A stretch of 50,515 nucleotides of DNA from Caulobacter sp. (GTDB taxonomy: Bacteria > Pseudomonadota > Alphaproteobacteria > Caulobacterales > Caulobacteraceae). Below, piece after piece: positions 1 to 7,030 of this stretch. The number at the start of each line of letters is the position of its first letter. Positions within the stretch are counted from its first letter, which is position 1. The stretch covers positions 1 to 50,515 of the forward strand of contig JAHBYC010000019.1 of assembly GCA_019636175.1 (NCBI GenBank), in the 5' to 3' direction. The notes under the pieces were generated by a model. That model saw nothing but the letters and a program-made list of their open reading frames with translations. It was not told the origin of the DNA and made no database searches. Position numbers and translations under genes: made by a program.

Positions 1-390
1 TCCCAGGGCGACCCCGTGGGCCAGGTGCTGGAAATGACCGGTGGCGGCGTCCAGCACAGCTTCGAGGCCATCGGTCTGAAGGCGACCACCGAACAGGCCT
101 TCAAGATGCTGGGCCGGGGCGGCACCGCCAACGTCATCGGCATGATCCCGGTCGGGGTCAACATCGAGCTGCACGGCGCCGACTTCCTGGGCGAAAAGCG
201 CATCCAGGGCAGCCTGATGGGCTCCAACCGCTTCCCGGTCGACATGCCGCGCTTCGTCGACTTCTACATGGCCGGCAAGCTGAAGCTGGACGACCTGATC
301 AGCCAGCGCATCCGGCTGGACCAGGTCAACGACGCCTTCGAGGAACTCAAGCGCGGCGAACTGGCCCGCTCGGTCATCGTCTTCGACTGA
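1..390 (+). CDS. Zinc-type alcohol dehydrogenase, C-terminal part (5' truncated by window)
   Basis: The reading frame is open from base 1, so only the last 129 residues are visible. They carry the end of a medium-chain dehydrogenase: the coenzyme-domain strand before 'EAIGLKATTEQAF', then 'GRGGTANVIGMIP', then the closing catalytic-domain part 'MAGKLKLDDLISQRIRLDQVNDAFEELKRGE', which is typical of class III/aryl alcohol dehydrogenases. Family members oxidise an alcohol with NAD(P)+ in the cytoplasm. The zinc-ligand cysteines and the GxGxxG motif lie upstream of the window, so substrate class and cofactor cannot be judged. The gene is convergent with dnaG, and the gap between them is filled by a palindromic repeat. 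Confidence 0.85.
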   Translation, partial: SQGDPVGQVLEMTGGGVQHSFEAIGLKATTEQAFKMLGRGGTANVIGMIPVGVNIELHGADFLGEKRIQGSLMGSNRFPVDMPRFVDFYMAGKLKLDDLISQRIRLDQVNDAFEELKRGELARSVIVFD

Positions 391-421
391 CGGGGAACGG
401 CGCTTTCGCGCCGCGACGCCA

Positions 422-634
422 ATCCTCCCCCAGCGCGTAGCGCTGTCTGGGGGAGGGGGACCGCGACCGCAGGTCGTGGTGGAGGGGGCGGCGCCGGTGT
501 CGGCGGAATGGCCCTCAACGCTGTGATCGCCCGACGCGCCCAAACGCGCTCTTTCTGACAGGCCGGCGCAGCCCCCTTCACCACGCGCGTATTCGCGCGC
601 GGTCCCCCTCCCCCGCGCAGCGCGCGAAGGAGGA
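422..634. repeat. Large imperfect inverted repeat (REP-like family C) between convergent genes
   Basis: The left arm begins with CCTCCCCCAGCGCG, passes through GGGGGAGGGGGACCGCG and reaches GTGGTGGAGGGGGC. The right arm, read on the opposite strand, repeats the same order (CCTCCTTCGCGCG, GGGGGAGGGGGACCGCG, GTGGTGAAGGGGGC). The arms are about 75 bases each and flank a short centre. Related units occur at about 6938-6975, 10059-10216, 21390-21642, 22002-22041, 30115-30165 and 44663-44830. It could act as a bidirectional terminator between the two convergent genes; no transposase gene is present. Confidence 0.7.
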
Positions 635-637
635 TCT

Positions 638-2542
638 TCAGTTCAGCCAGGCGGCCGCCTCGGCCTCGTTGCTCCAGCCGCCGCTGTCGACCAGACGCTT
701 GAGCAGGTCGCGCTCCGACTTCAGGCGCATGAAGGTCGAGCTGTCGTTGTCGCGCTCAAGATCCTGCTTGGCCCCTTCGACCGCCCGTTCCAGGGTCTCC
801 AGCTTGACCAGCAGGTCGAAGGCGATCGACCACAGGCGGCGCGCCCGGGCCGGGTCCAGGTCCGCCGCCAGGAAGGCCGCGCCCGCCGCATGGGCGGTGT
901 GGGCCAGCTGTTTGAAGACATCCTCGCCGAAGCCGCGCGCCTCGAGCCGGCGCCGGACGGACACCGCGTCGACCGCGTCGCTCTCGAAACGGAACTCGAC
1001 CAGCTCGTTTGCCAGGGCGCTGAGCCGCTCGTCGCAGAAGCCGCGTACGCTGAGCTGCTCGACCTTGTCATCCAGCACATGCGGGTCCTGCAGGGCCGCC
1101 AGGGCCAGCGCCGCCGACAGCGGGCGGGGCGAATTGCGCATGCGGCTGACCTGTTCGCGGGTCTCCAGGTTGGGACCGATCGGACCGACCGGCTTGCCTT
1201 TGCCGTTCCATCGCCGCCGCGACATCTCCCGCGCCGCCGCCCCGACCGTGAATACCGGCTGGGTCGTCGGCCAGAGCTGTTCGTAGCGTCCCAGCAGGTC
1301 CTCGCGATAGGCCTGGGCCAGATCGGGGTCGGCGATGCTGGCCGCCAGCTTGCGCAGCCGCACCTTGAGGCCGGCCCGGCGTTCGGGCGTGTCCAGCGGC
1401 TCAAGGTCCCGCTCGCGGTGGAACAGCTGCTCGACGAAGGGCGTGGTGTCGGACAGCTGGGCCTTCAGGGCGGCGGGCCCCTGTTCCCGCAGCACGTCGT
1501 CCGGATCCTTGCCCCCCACCACGATGGCGAAGCGGAAACTCTTGCCCGGCTTGATCAGCGGCAGGGCGCGGTCGATGGCGCTGTTGGCGGCGCGGCGACC
1601 GGCGGAATCGCCGTCGAAGCTCAGCGTCGGCTCCGGGTGCAGCCGCCACAGCACCTCCATCTGGTCCTCGGTCAGGGCCGTGCCCAGCGGCGCCACCGCG
1701 GCGATTCCCGCCCGCTGACAGGCGATGGCGTCCATATAGCCCTCGACCACCACCAGGGGCGCGTCGGCGCCGCCGGCGTGCAGCAGCTTGCGCGCCTCGG
1801 GCAGGCCGTAGAGCAGGCGGCCCTTGTGAAACAGCGTCGTCTCGGGGCCGTTGAGGTATTTGGCCCGGGCGTTGGGATCCAGCGCCCGCCCGCCGAACGA
1901 CACCACCCGTCCCCGCGCGTCGGCGATGGGGAAGATGATGCGGTCGCGAAAGCGGTCGAAGGGCGCCCCGCCGTCCTCCGGCGCGATCAGCAGCCCCGCC
2001 TCCACCAGCTCCGCCGGACGCGCGCCCTTGGCGATCAGATAGTCCTTCAGTCCCGTGCGACCGGACGGAGCATAGCCCAGCCCGAAGCGCTTCCATTCGG
2101 TCTCCGGCAGGGCCCGTCGTTCGAGGTAGGCCCGCGCTTCCCGCCCGGAGGGCCGGCCCAGTTCGCCCTCGAACCAGGCGGCGGCCAGGTCCATCCAGTC
2201 CGACAGACCCTGGCGCTTCTTCTCCTGCTCGGCCGCCTGGGGATCCGGCGCCGGCAACGGCACCCCAGCCTCCGCCGCCAGCCGTTCGACCGCCTCCATG
2301 AAGCTCAAGCGCTCGGTCTCCTGGAAGAAGCTGATCAGGTCGCCGTGCTTGCCGCTGGAGAAGTCGTGAAAGAAGCCCTTGTCGTCGTTGACGAAGAAAC
2401 TGGGCGACCGTTCCTTGGTGAAGGGAGAGAGACCGACGAACTCGCGGCCCTGACGCTTCAGCTTCACGGTCTTGCCGATCACGTCCGACAATCGGACGCG
2501 CGACTTGATCTCCTCGAGGAACCGGTCGTCGAAACGCATCAT
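638..2542 (-). CDS. dnaG: DNA primase DnaG
   Basis: A 634-residue primase that synthesises RNA primers at the replication fork. The N-terminal domain (about 1-95) has the primase zinc-ribbon layout, but the ligands are replaced: the canonical CPFH is S39-P-F-T42 and the canonical HCFGCG is H-D60-F-S-S63-G. The catalytic core follows, with the TOPRIM motif EGYMD at about 267-271 and D-G-D at 310-312. A helical helicase-binding region forms the C-terminus, rich in 'LERAVEGAKQDLERD'-type coiled helix. Two adjacent ATG codons are possible starts, and no strong ribosome site precedes them. In many alphaproteobacteria rpoD follows dnaG; here the downstream neighbour is a convergent dehydrogenase gene, so rpoD must be elsewhere. 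Confidence 0.97.
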   Translation of the reverse strand: MMRFDDRFLEEIKSRVRLSDVIGKTVKLKRQGREFVGLSPFTKERSPSFFVNDDKGFFHDFSSGKHGDLISFFQETERLSFMEAVERLAAEAGVPLPAPDPQAAEQEKKRQGLSDWMDLAAAWFEGELGRPSGREARAYLERRALPETEWKRFGLGYAPSGRTGLKDYLIAKGARPAELVEAGLLIAPEDGGAPFDRFRDRIIFPIADARGRVVSFGGRALDPNARAKYLNGPETTLFHKGRLLYGLPEARKLLHAGGADAPLVVVEGYMDAIACQRAGIAAVAPLGTALTEDQMEVLWRLHPEPTLSFDGDSAGRRAANSAIDRALPLIKPGKSFRFAIVVGGKDPDDVLREQGPAALKAQLSDTTPFVEQLFHRERDLEPLDTPERRAGLKVRLRKLAASIADPDLAQAYREDLLGRYEQLWPTTQPVFTVGAAAREMSRRRWNGKGKPVGPIGPNLETREQVSRMRNSPRPLSAALALAALQDPHVLDDKVEQLSVRGFCDERLSALANELVEFRFESDAVDAVSVRRRLEARGFGEDVFKQLAHTAHAAGAAFLAADLDPARARRLWSIAFDLLVKLETLERAVEGAKQDLERDNDSSTFMRLKSERDLLKRLVDSGGWSNEAEAAAWLN

Positions 2543-2748
2543 TCAATTAGATGGGACTGATCCTGCTGGAAACCATGCGGCTCCGAACGGCGCCCTCGTG
2601 TTGTCGAGTTTTCCACAGGATCAGCCGCGACAAAGACTGACCGACGTTCACTCGCCTGTGGAGCCTTCCCGGGTGGCGCGCATTGCCTAACCGTGGCCAT
2701 ATTAACCATTGGACCCTCCGGGTTCGGGGGAAAAGGGGAGATCGCCTG

Positions 2749-3429
2749 ATGATCTGGTGGTGGTGGATTTTGCCGGCCGTCTCGGCCCTGCTTGGCACGG
2801 TCGTGCTGTTGCGCGGCCTGGGCGGACTGTTTGGCGGACGTTGGCTGGGCGGTCTTCTCGGCTCGACAATCGGGGCGGGATTGCTGGCGGCCGGCGCCGT
2901 GGCGGCCCTCGCCGGCCTCGACGTCCAGACCTACGGGCGGCTGACCTATGAGCAGCCTGTGGCGACCATCGAGACCCGTCAGCTTGGGCCGCAGCTCTAT
3001 GAGGCCACCCTCACCCAGCCCGCCGACGAGGCCAATCCGGCCGGCAAGGTCGCCCGCTACCAGGTTCACGGCGATCAATGGCGGATCGAGGCCCGGGTGC
3101 TGAAATGGAAGCCCTGGGCCAACGTCCTGGGCCTTGACGCCCAGTATCGGCTCGACCGGCTGTCTGGTCGCTACGAAACGACCGAGGACGAACTCAACGC
3201 CCCCCGCAGCGCCTATGACCTGGGGCCTGAGCCGGGCAACATCGATCTGTGGAAGATGGCCCGCAAGTCGGCCCGCTTCGCGCCGATGGTCGACAGCCTC
3301 TATGGCGGCGGCGCCTTCATGCCGATGGCCGACGGCGCGAAATACGAAGTCTGGCTGACCCAGAACGGCCTGATCGCCCGGCCGGTGAACAAGGAAGCCA
3401 ACGAGGCCGGCGCCTCCGGCTGGAACTAG
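2749..3429 (+). CDS. Membrane-anchored protein of unknown function
   Basis: A 226-residue protein. I start it at the ATG at 2749 because AAGGGGAG lies just upstream; the frame stays open to 2683 but would only add a polar extension. Residues 1-20 (MIWWWW then a hydrophobic stretch) and about 32-58 form two transmembrane segments joined by a Gly-rich loop (GLGGLFGGRWLGG). The rest is a soluble domain of mixed strand character ('QLYEATLTQPADEANPAGKVARYQVHGDQWRIEARVLKW'). I do not recognise the family with certainty; similar small proteins are often labelled cation or multidrug transporter proteins without support. It is divergent from dnaG across about 200 bases. Confidence 0.8.
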   Translation: MIWWWWILPAVSALLGTVVLLRGLGGLFGGRWLGGLLGSTIGAGLLAAGAVAALAGLDVQTYGRLTYEQPVATIETRQLGPQLYEATLTQPADEANPAGKVARYQVHGDQWRIEARVLKWKPWANVLGLDAQYRLDRLSGRYETTEDELNAPRSAYDLGPEPGNIDLWKMARKSARFAPMVDSLYGGGAFMPMADGAKYEVWLTQNGLIARPVNKEANEAGASGWN

Positions 3430-3440
3430 CCTTCCGCTCC

Positions 3441-3577
3441 TCCGTCATCCCGGACGCCCTTCGGGCGATCCGGGACCCAGCGAAGACTGAGCACCGGCCC
3501 CAAAGCTGCGTCCAATAGCCAGATCAGCCGCCCCTAGGTCCCGGATAGCCCGCTTCGCGGCCTTCCGGGATGACGGA
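3441..3577. repeat. Palindromic repeat, family A, copy 1
   Basis: The ends are perfect 14-base inverted repeats, TCCGTCATCCCGGA at 3441-3454 and TCCGGGATGACGGA at 3564-3577. A second inverted pair lies inside (ATCCGGGACCCAG and GGTCCCGGAT). Closely related elements of the same length occur at 21444-21579 and 49429-49564. It lies 12 bases after the stop codon of the preceding gene. Confidence 0.85.
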
Positions 3578-3679
3578 CGAGGTATGTGCAACTGCTTCGG
3601 AAGTGCGATCCGGGCCGTTGCCACAAGACCGCCCAGCCCCTAAACCCCGCGGCGTCAAACAGCGGCGGGGAGCCTCTTC

Positions 3680-3895
3680 ATGGATGTGCGCGACAGCAAC
3701 GGCACGCTTCTGGCCGAGGGCGACAACGTCACCCTGATCAAGGACCTCAAGGTCAAGGGATCGGGCGGCGTGACACTCAAGCGCGGGACCCTGATCAAGA
3801 ACATCCGCCTAACCGGCGACCCGGACGAGATCGAATGCCGCGCCGAAAAGGTCCGCGACCTCGTCCTGCGCACAGAGTTCCTCAAGAAGGCCTGA
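3680..3895 (+). CDS. PhnA/YjdM C-terminal-domain protein (zinc-ribbon domain absent)
   Basis: A 71-residue protein that matches the C-terminal domain of PhnA/YjdM along its whole length: 'VRDSNGTLLAEGDNVTLIKDLKVKGSGGVTLKRGTLIKNIRLTGDPDEIECRAEKVRDLVLRTEFLKKA'-like order with the DSNG, GD.V.LIKDLKVKG and KRGT..KNIRL signatures. Full PhnA proteins are about 110 residues and have an N-terminal zinc ribbon that is missing here. Despite the old name, the family is not firmly tied to phosphonate use, and its role is unclear. The start at 3680 is supported by GGGGAG about ten bases upstream. It stands alone between repeat copy 1 and the MFS gene. Confidence 0.85.
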   Translation: MDVRDSNGTLLAEGDNVTLIKDLKVKGSGGVTLKRGTLIKNIRLTGDPDEIECRAEKVRDLVLRTEFLKKA

Positions 3896-3947
3896 GGTCA
3901 GAGGGCCGTTTGCGGAACGGGAAGGTTTGCAGGCCTAACCTGACCGG

Positions 3948-5120
3948 ATGACGAGCAGCGCTCTCACCATGGCCGAAGAAGGCCGCCCCCTCGTTGGCCG
4001 GGCGCGGGCCTATCCCGCCCTCGCCATGGGGTCGCTGGCCATGATGGTCACGGGGCTGCAGCCGCTGCTGCTGGGGGAACTGGCGGAAATCGGGCGGCTG
4101 CCGCGTGCGCTCGTCCACCCCGCCGCCATCATCGACATGCTTTGCATGGCCGCCAGCGTCGCGGCCTGCGCCCTGTTTGTCCGGCCATCGGCCCTGCAGC
4201 GTTGGGCCGGGGCGGCGGCGGTTGGATGTGTGCTTGTCGGCCTGGGCGCCCTGGCGGCGCGGGACGGCCAGTTCCTCGCCCTTCGCGCGGTCGGCGGCCT
4301 CTTCGGCGGGGTGCTGATCTGGATCACCGTGGGGATGATCGCCCGGCAGCCGAGACCGGAACCCTGGGCCGCGACCTTCTTCCTGGCCCAGTCGGCGGGG
4401 CAGGTGATCCTGGCCGGGGTGGTCGTCAGCCTGCTGGCGCCGCGCTTTGGACCCGCCGGCGGCGTTTTGCTGAGCGCCGCCCTCTCCGGTCTGGCAGGGC
4501 TCTGCGCGGTGGCCGGTCCCGCCAGCCTGCCAGACGTGCAACGCCCGGCCGGCGGCCGGCGTCCGGACCGGCGCGGGATGATCGCCCTTGCGGCCCTGTT
4601 CCTCTATTTCACCGGCAACGCCGCCCTGTGGTTTCACATGCGCCCCCTGGCCGAGGCCGAGGGGTTGGGCCAGATCAGCGGAACCATCGTCGTCGTCACC
4701 CTCGCCGCCCAAATGGTCGGCGCCATGGCGGCGCTGGCGCTGGCCGAACGGATCTCCCGCCTGGCGCTGTTCGCGTTGGTGGTCGCCCTGGCCACGGGCG
4801 CCTGCCTTGTGCTGGCGATGCATCCGCCGGCCCCGCTGTTCATCCTGGCCTACGCCATCGCCGCCTTCGCCGCCCTGTTGCTGGGGGCCAGCCTCTTTAG
4901 CCTGCTCAACGCCGCCGACCCGAGCCGGCGATCGGCGGCGCTCAGCCCGGCGGCCCAGTTCAGCGCCGCCGCTCTGGGTCCTCTGGCCGGCATGGCCCTG
5001 ACCGGCGTCGTCGCGCCTTTCGCGGCCCTGGCGGTCTCCGCCGCCTGCGTCCTGACCAGCCTCGCCTGCGCCTGGATCAGCCTGCCGAAAGGTGGGTCAG
5101 CTTCTCCGGATTGCGCATGA
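3948..5120 (+). CDS. MFS-type membrane transporter
   Basis: A 390-residue polytopic inner-membrane protein with about twelve hydrophobic segments and short basic loops such as 'RRPDRRG' near the middle, which separates the two six-helix halves. This is the architecture of the major facilitator superfamily. No substrate-specific motif was recognised, so the cargo is unknown; drug or metabolite export is a guess. The last 44 bases overlap the 3' end of the convergent ECF sigma-factor gene, so transcripts of the two genes are antisense to each other at their ends. It follows the PhnA-like gene by 52 bases and could be co-transcribed with it. Confidence 0.8.
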   Translation: MTSSALTMAEEGRPLVGRARAYPALAMGSLAMMVTGLQPLLLGELAEIGRLPRALVHPAAIIDMLCMAASVAACALFVRPSALQRWAGAAAVGCVLVGLGALAARDGQFLALRAVGGLFGGVLIWITVGMIARQPRPEPWAATFFLAQSAGQVILAGVVVSLLAPRFGPAGGVLLSAALSGLAGLCAVAGPASLPDVQRPAGGRRPDRRGMIALAALFLYFTGNAALWFHMRPLAEAEGLGQISGTIVVVTLAAQMVGAMAALALAERISRLALFALVVALATGACLVLAMHPPAPLFILAYAIAAFAALLLGASLFSLLNAADPSRRSAALSPAAQFSAAALGPLAGMALTGVVAPFAALAVSAACVLTSLACAWISLPKGGSASPDCA

Positions 5121-5940
5121 TGTAGATGGCGGCCAGCCGGCCGTCGGCGCCGGGTTCGAAGGCGATCACCGTCGGGCCCTCGGCGTCTCGGTGAATGACC
5201 CCCGGCAGTCCGTTGATCACCGCGGGCTCGAGCGCTCCCACCGAGGACCACACGCCGCGCGAGGCCAGGCCGCGCAACAGCGCCAGCACGTCGTCGCGGC
5301 CGACCATGGGCCGCAGGGCCGCCGGTCGCTTGCCCCCGCCGTCGGAGATCAGCACCGCATCCTCGGCCAGCAGGCCGCTCAGCGTGGCGAAGTCCTGATC
5401 CCGGGCCGCCGCCATGAAGGCCGAGGCCAGTTCCAGCGCCCGGTCCGGCGAGACGGCGAAGCGCGGCCGCGCATCCTTCAGATGGCCCCGGGCCCGGCTG
5501 GCCAGCTGGCGACAGGCCGCCTCGTCCCGGCCCAGGGTCGCGCCGACCGCCGCATAGTCCTGGTCGAACACGTCGTGCAGCAGGAACACCGCCCGCTCCA
5601 GCGGACTGAGCCGCTCCAGCGCCAGCAGGAAGGCGACGGAAACATCCTCCGCCCGCTCGACCGGATCGACCGGCTCGGCCTCGATCAGCGGTTCGGGCAA
5701 CCAGGGACCGACATAGGTCTCCCGCCGCGCCCTGGCGGACTTCAGTCGGTCAAGACAGAGGCGGGTGACGACCTGGACCAGCCAGGCCGGCGGATCGGAC
5801 GCGCCCTGCCCTGCCCGGTCCCACCGCAGCCAGGCGTCCTGCACCACGTCCTCGGCCTCGCTGACCGAGCCCAGCATCCGGTAGGCCAGCCGGCGCAGGC
5901 GCGGACGCTGGGCCTCGAACAGGGTGACGGAGTCGCTCAT
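5077..5940 (-). CDS. ECF41-family RNA polymerase sigma factor with fused SnoaL-like regulatory domain
   Basis: A 287-residue ECF sigma factor. Region 2 is at about 5-75 ('RRLAYRMLGSVSEAEDVVQDAWLRW') and region 4 at about 103-155 ('LSPLERAVFLLHDVFDQDYAAVGATLGRDEAACRQLASRAR'). A SnoaL/NTF2-like domain occupies 165-287. All three ECF41 signatures are visible: WLPEP at 80-84 in the linker, DGGGK at 200-204, and NPEKL at 277-281 near the end. ECF41 factors have no separate anti-sigma factor; the fused C-terminal domain controls activity. The start at 5940 overlaps the stop of the upstream CMD gene by four bases (ATGA). The longer open frame upstream only reads through that gene. Confidence 0.95.
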   Translation of the reverse strand: MSDSVTLFEAQRPRLRRLAYRMLGSVSEAEDVVQDAWLRWDRAGQGASDPPAWLVQVVTRLCLDRLKSARARRETYVGPWLPEPLIEAEPVDPVERAEDVSVAFLLALERLSPLERAVFLLHDVFDQDYAAVGATLGRDEAACRQLASRARGHLKDARPRFAVSPDRALELASAFMAAARDQDFATLSGLLAEDAVLISDGGGKRPAALRPMVGRDDVLALLRGLASRGVWSSVGALEPAVINGLPGVIHRDAEGPTVIAFEPGADGRLAAIYIMRNPEKLTHLSAG

Positions 5941-6491
5941 GCGGCCAGGGCCTCCGGGCGGTGGAACGGCGCGGGCTGGCCGTCCACCAGCACCCGCGAA
6001 CAGGTCCGGGCGTGGCCCATGCCGAACTTCAGCGTGGGATACATCCGTCCCGTGGTGATCGCCAGCGACAGGTCGATGACCGCCGTCTTCCCCCAAAGCG
6101 CCTCGATCGCCTCGCGGGCCCAGTCGGCCGCCGGTCCGTCGTGGTCCAGCACGGCGCGGGCGAAGCGGTAGCCGTGGCGGGCGGTCTCGCCCATGGTCGC
6201 CTCGTCGCCGGCCAGGATGGCGCGCAGGACAGCCGGATCAACGCCCCGCGCGGTGGCGATGTCGACGCTGATCTGTGTGCAGGGTCCGCAGTCCTCATGC
6301 AGGGTGGCGAGGATGTCCGCCGCCGCCATGGCCTCCGCCGGCGCAGCCTTGCCGTGTCCGAGAGAGGCGACGAAGCCGAACCTGATGAAGCGGCCGACGC
6401 CGGCCGCCAGCAGATCCCGCATATAGCCGGCGTCATAGTTGAACTGCCGCTCGAAGGCGGTGATCTGGCGGGAGAGCAGGGCTTTCAGCAT
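5937..6491 (-). CDS. Carboxymuconolactone decarboxylase / AhpD-like family protein
   Basis: A 184-residue all-helical protein with the CMD/AhpD redox motif 'LHEDCGPCTQISVDIA', giving C68-x-x-C71 preceded by H65. Such proteins form oligomers and act as alkylhydroperoxidase-type thiol reductases or related enzymes in the cytoplasm. ECF41 sigma genes are characteristically next to a carboxymuconolactone decarboxylase, oxidoreductase or epimerase gene, and this fits exactly. It starts three bases after the stop of the small membrane-protein gene and overlaps the sigma gene by four bases, so the three genes form one tight minus-strand operon. The true substrate is unknown. Confidence 0.9.
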   Translation of the reverse strand: MLKALLSRQITAFERQFNYDAGYMRDLLAAGVGRFIRFGFVASLGHGKAAPAEAMAAADILATLHEDCGPCTQISVDIATARGVDPAVLRAILAGDEATMGETARHGYRFARAVLDHDGPAADWAREAIEALWGKTAVIDLSLAITTGRMYPTLKFGMGHARTCSRVLVDGQPAPFHRPEALAA

Positions 6492-6494
6492 CGA

Positions 6495-6884
6495 TCAGGT
6501 TTCCTGGGGTTTGGGGCGGGCGGCCAGGGCCAGCCAGCCGGTCAGCAGCGGCGGCAGATAGACGCCGGGAAAATCGCGCAGAACCTCGGCCAGCGGGCCG
6601 GGTCCGCAGGCGCTGGTCACCACATGGATCGCGGCGTGAAGCATCAGGAAGGTCGCGGCGCCGACCAGGGCGGGCCAGCCCTGGACGGGCCGCCAGGCGA
6701 ACCAGGCCAGACCGCCGGCCACGGTCAGATAGGCCATGCCGATGTCGCGCACGAAATGGGGATTGAACAGGCCGGTCAGGTCGACGCCGGGCACGGAGTC
6801 GTACCAGGCCTGGGGCAGGGCCAGCATGGCCAGGCCGTTGGCGGCCATCATCAGGCCCAGCAGGGCGGCGATCCATCGATGCAT
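6495..6884 (-). CDS. Small four-helix membrane protein, first gene of the ECF41 operon
   Basis: A 129-residue hydrophobic protein beginning MHRWIAALLGLMMAANGLAM, with about four membrane helices and short loops ('GLFNPHFVRDIGMAYLTVAGG' contains the only conserved-looking polar patch). I choose the ATG at 6884 because GGAG lies six bases upstream. The in-frame ATG at 6896 would leave almost no leader after the predicted ECF41 promoter, whose -10 element is at 6906-6909. The family resembles small DUF4345-like or DoxX-like membrane proteins, but I cannot name it. Co-transcription with the CMD and sigma genes suggests it belongs to the same stress response. Confidence 0.8.
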   Translation of the reverse strand: MHRWIAALLGLMMAANGLAMLALPQAWYDSVPGVDLTGLFNPHFVRDIGMAYLTVAGGLAWFAWRPVQGWPALVGAATFLMLHAAIHVVTSACGPGPLAEVLRDFPGVYLPPLLTGWLALAARPKPQET

Positions 6885-6905
6885 CTTCGTCTCCATTGGA
6901 GGTGA

Positions 6906-6932
6906 GACGAGCCAGACGCCGAGGCTGTGACA
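6906..6932 (-). promoter_or_regulatory. Predicted ECF41-type promoter
   Basis: Read on the minus strand, TGTCACA (6932-6926) is followed after 16 bases by CGTC (6909-6906). As I recall it, the published ECF41 target promoter consists of TGTCACA and CGTC elements. It lies directly in front of the operon that encodes the ECF41 factor, about 22 bases before the preferred start codon. Autoregulation of the operon is the natural inference. Confidence 0.8.
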
Positions 6933-6937
6933 TCAAT

Positions 6938-6975
6938 CCTCCCCCAATGAGCGATGCGAGGCTGGGGGAGGGGAG
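6938..6975. repeat. Single family C hairpin unit
   Basis: CCTCCCCCAATGAG and GCTGGGGGAGGGG form a hairpin related to the units at 422-634. It lies between the ECF41 operon promoter and the divergent permease gene, just upstream of the -35 element. Confidence 0.55.
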
Positions 6976-7030
6976 GATCCTGAACCCGCCGGTCATTGAC
7001 CACGGTTACGCCATATGCGGAATTGTCCGC

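Noticed and set aside
264-584. Minus-strand ORF over the dehydrogenase end and repeat
   Set aside because: It is Pro/Arg-rich and made mainly of palindromic repeat sequence.
2609-2617. TTTTCCACA, a near-match to a DnaA box, upstream of dnaG
   Set aside because: It is a single imperfect site with no cluster and no AT-rich unwinding region, so an origin or DnaA control cannot be supported.
2701-2708. ATTAACCA resembling a CtrA half-site; another half-site (TTAAC) near 47798
   Set aside because: The second half (TTAA seven bases away) is missing in both cases, and single half-sites occur by chance.
6896-7030. N-terminal extension of the APC permease
   Set aside because: The extra 45 residues are encoded by a repeat unit and the opposing ECF41 promoter; they lack membrane or protein-like character.
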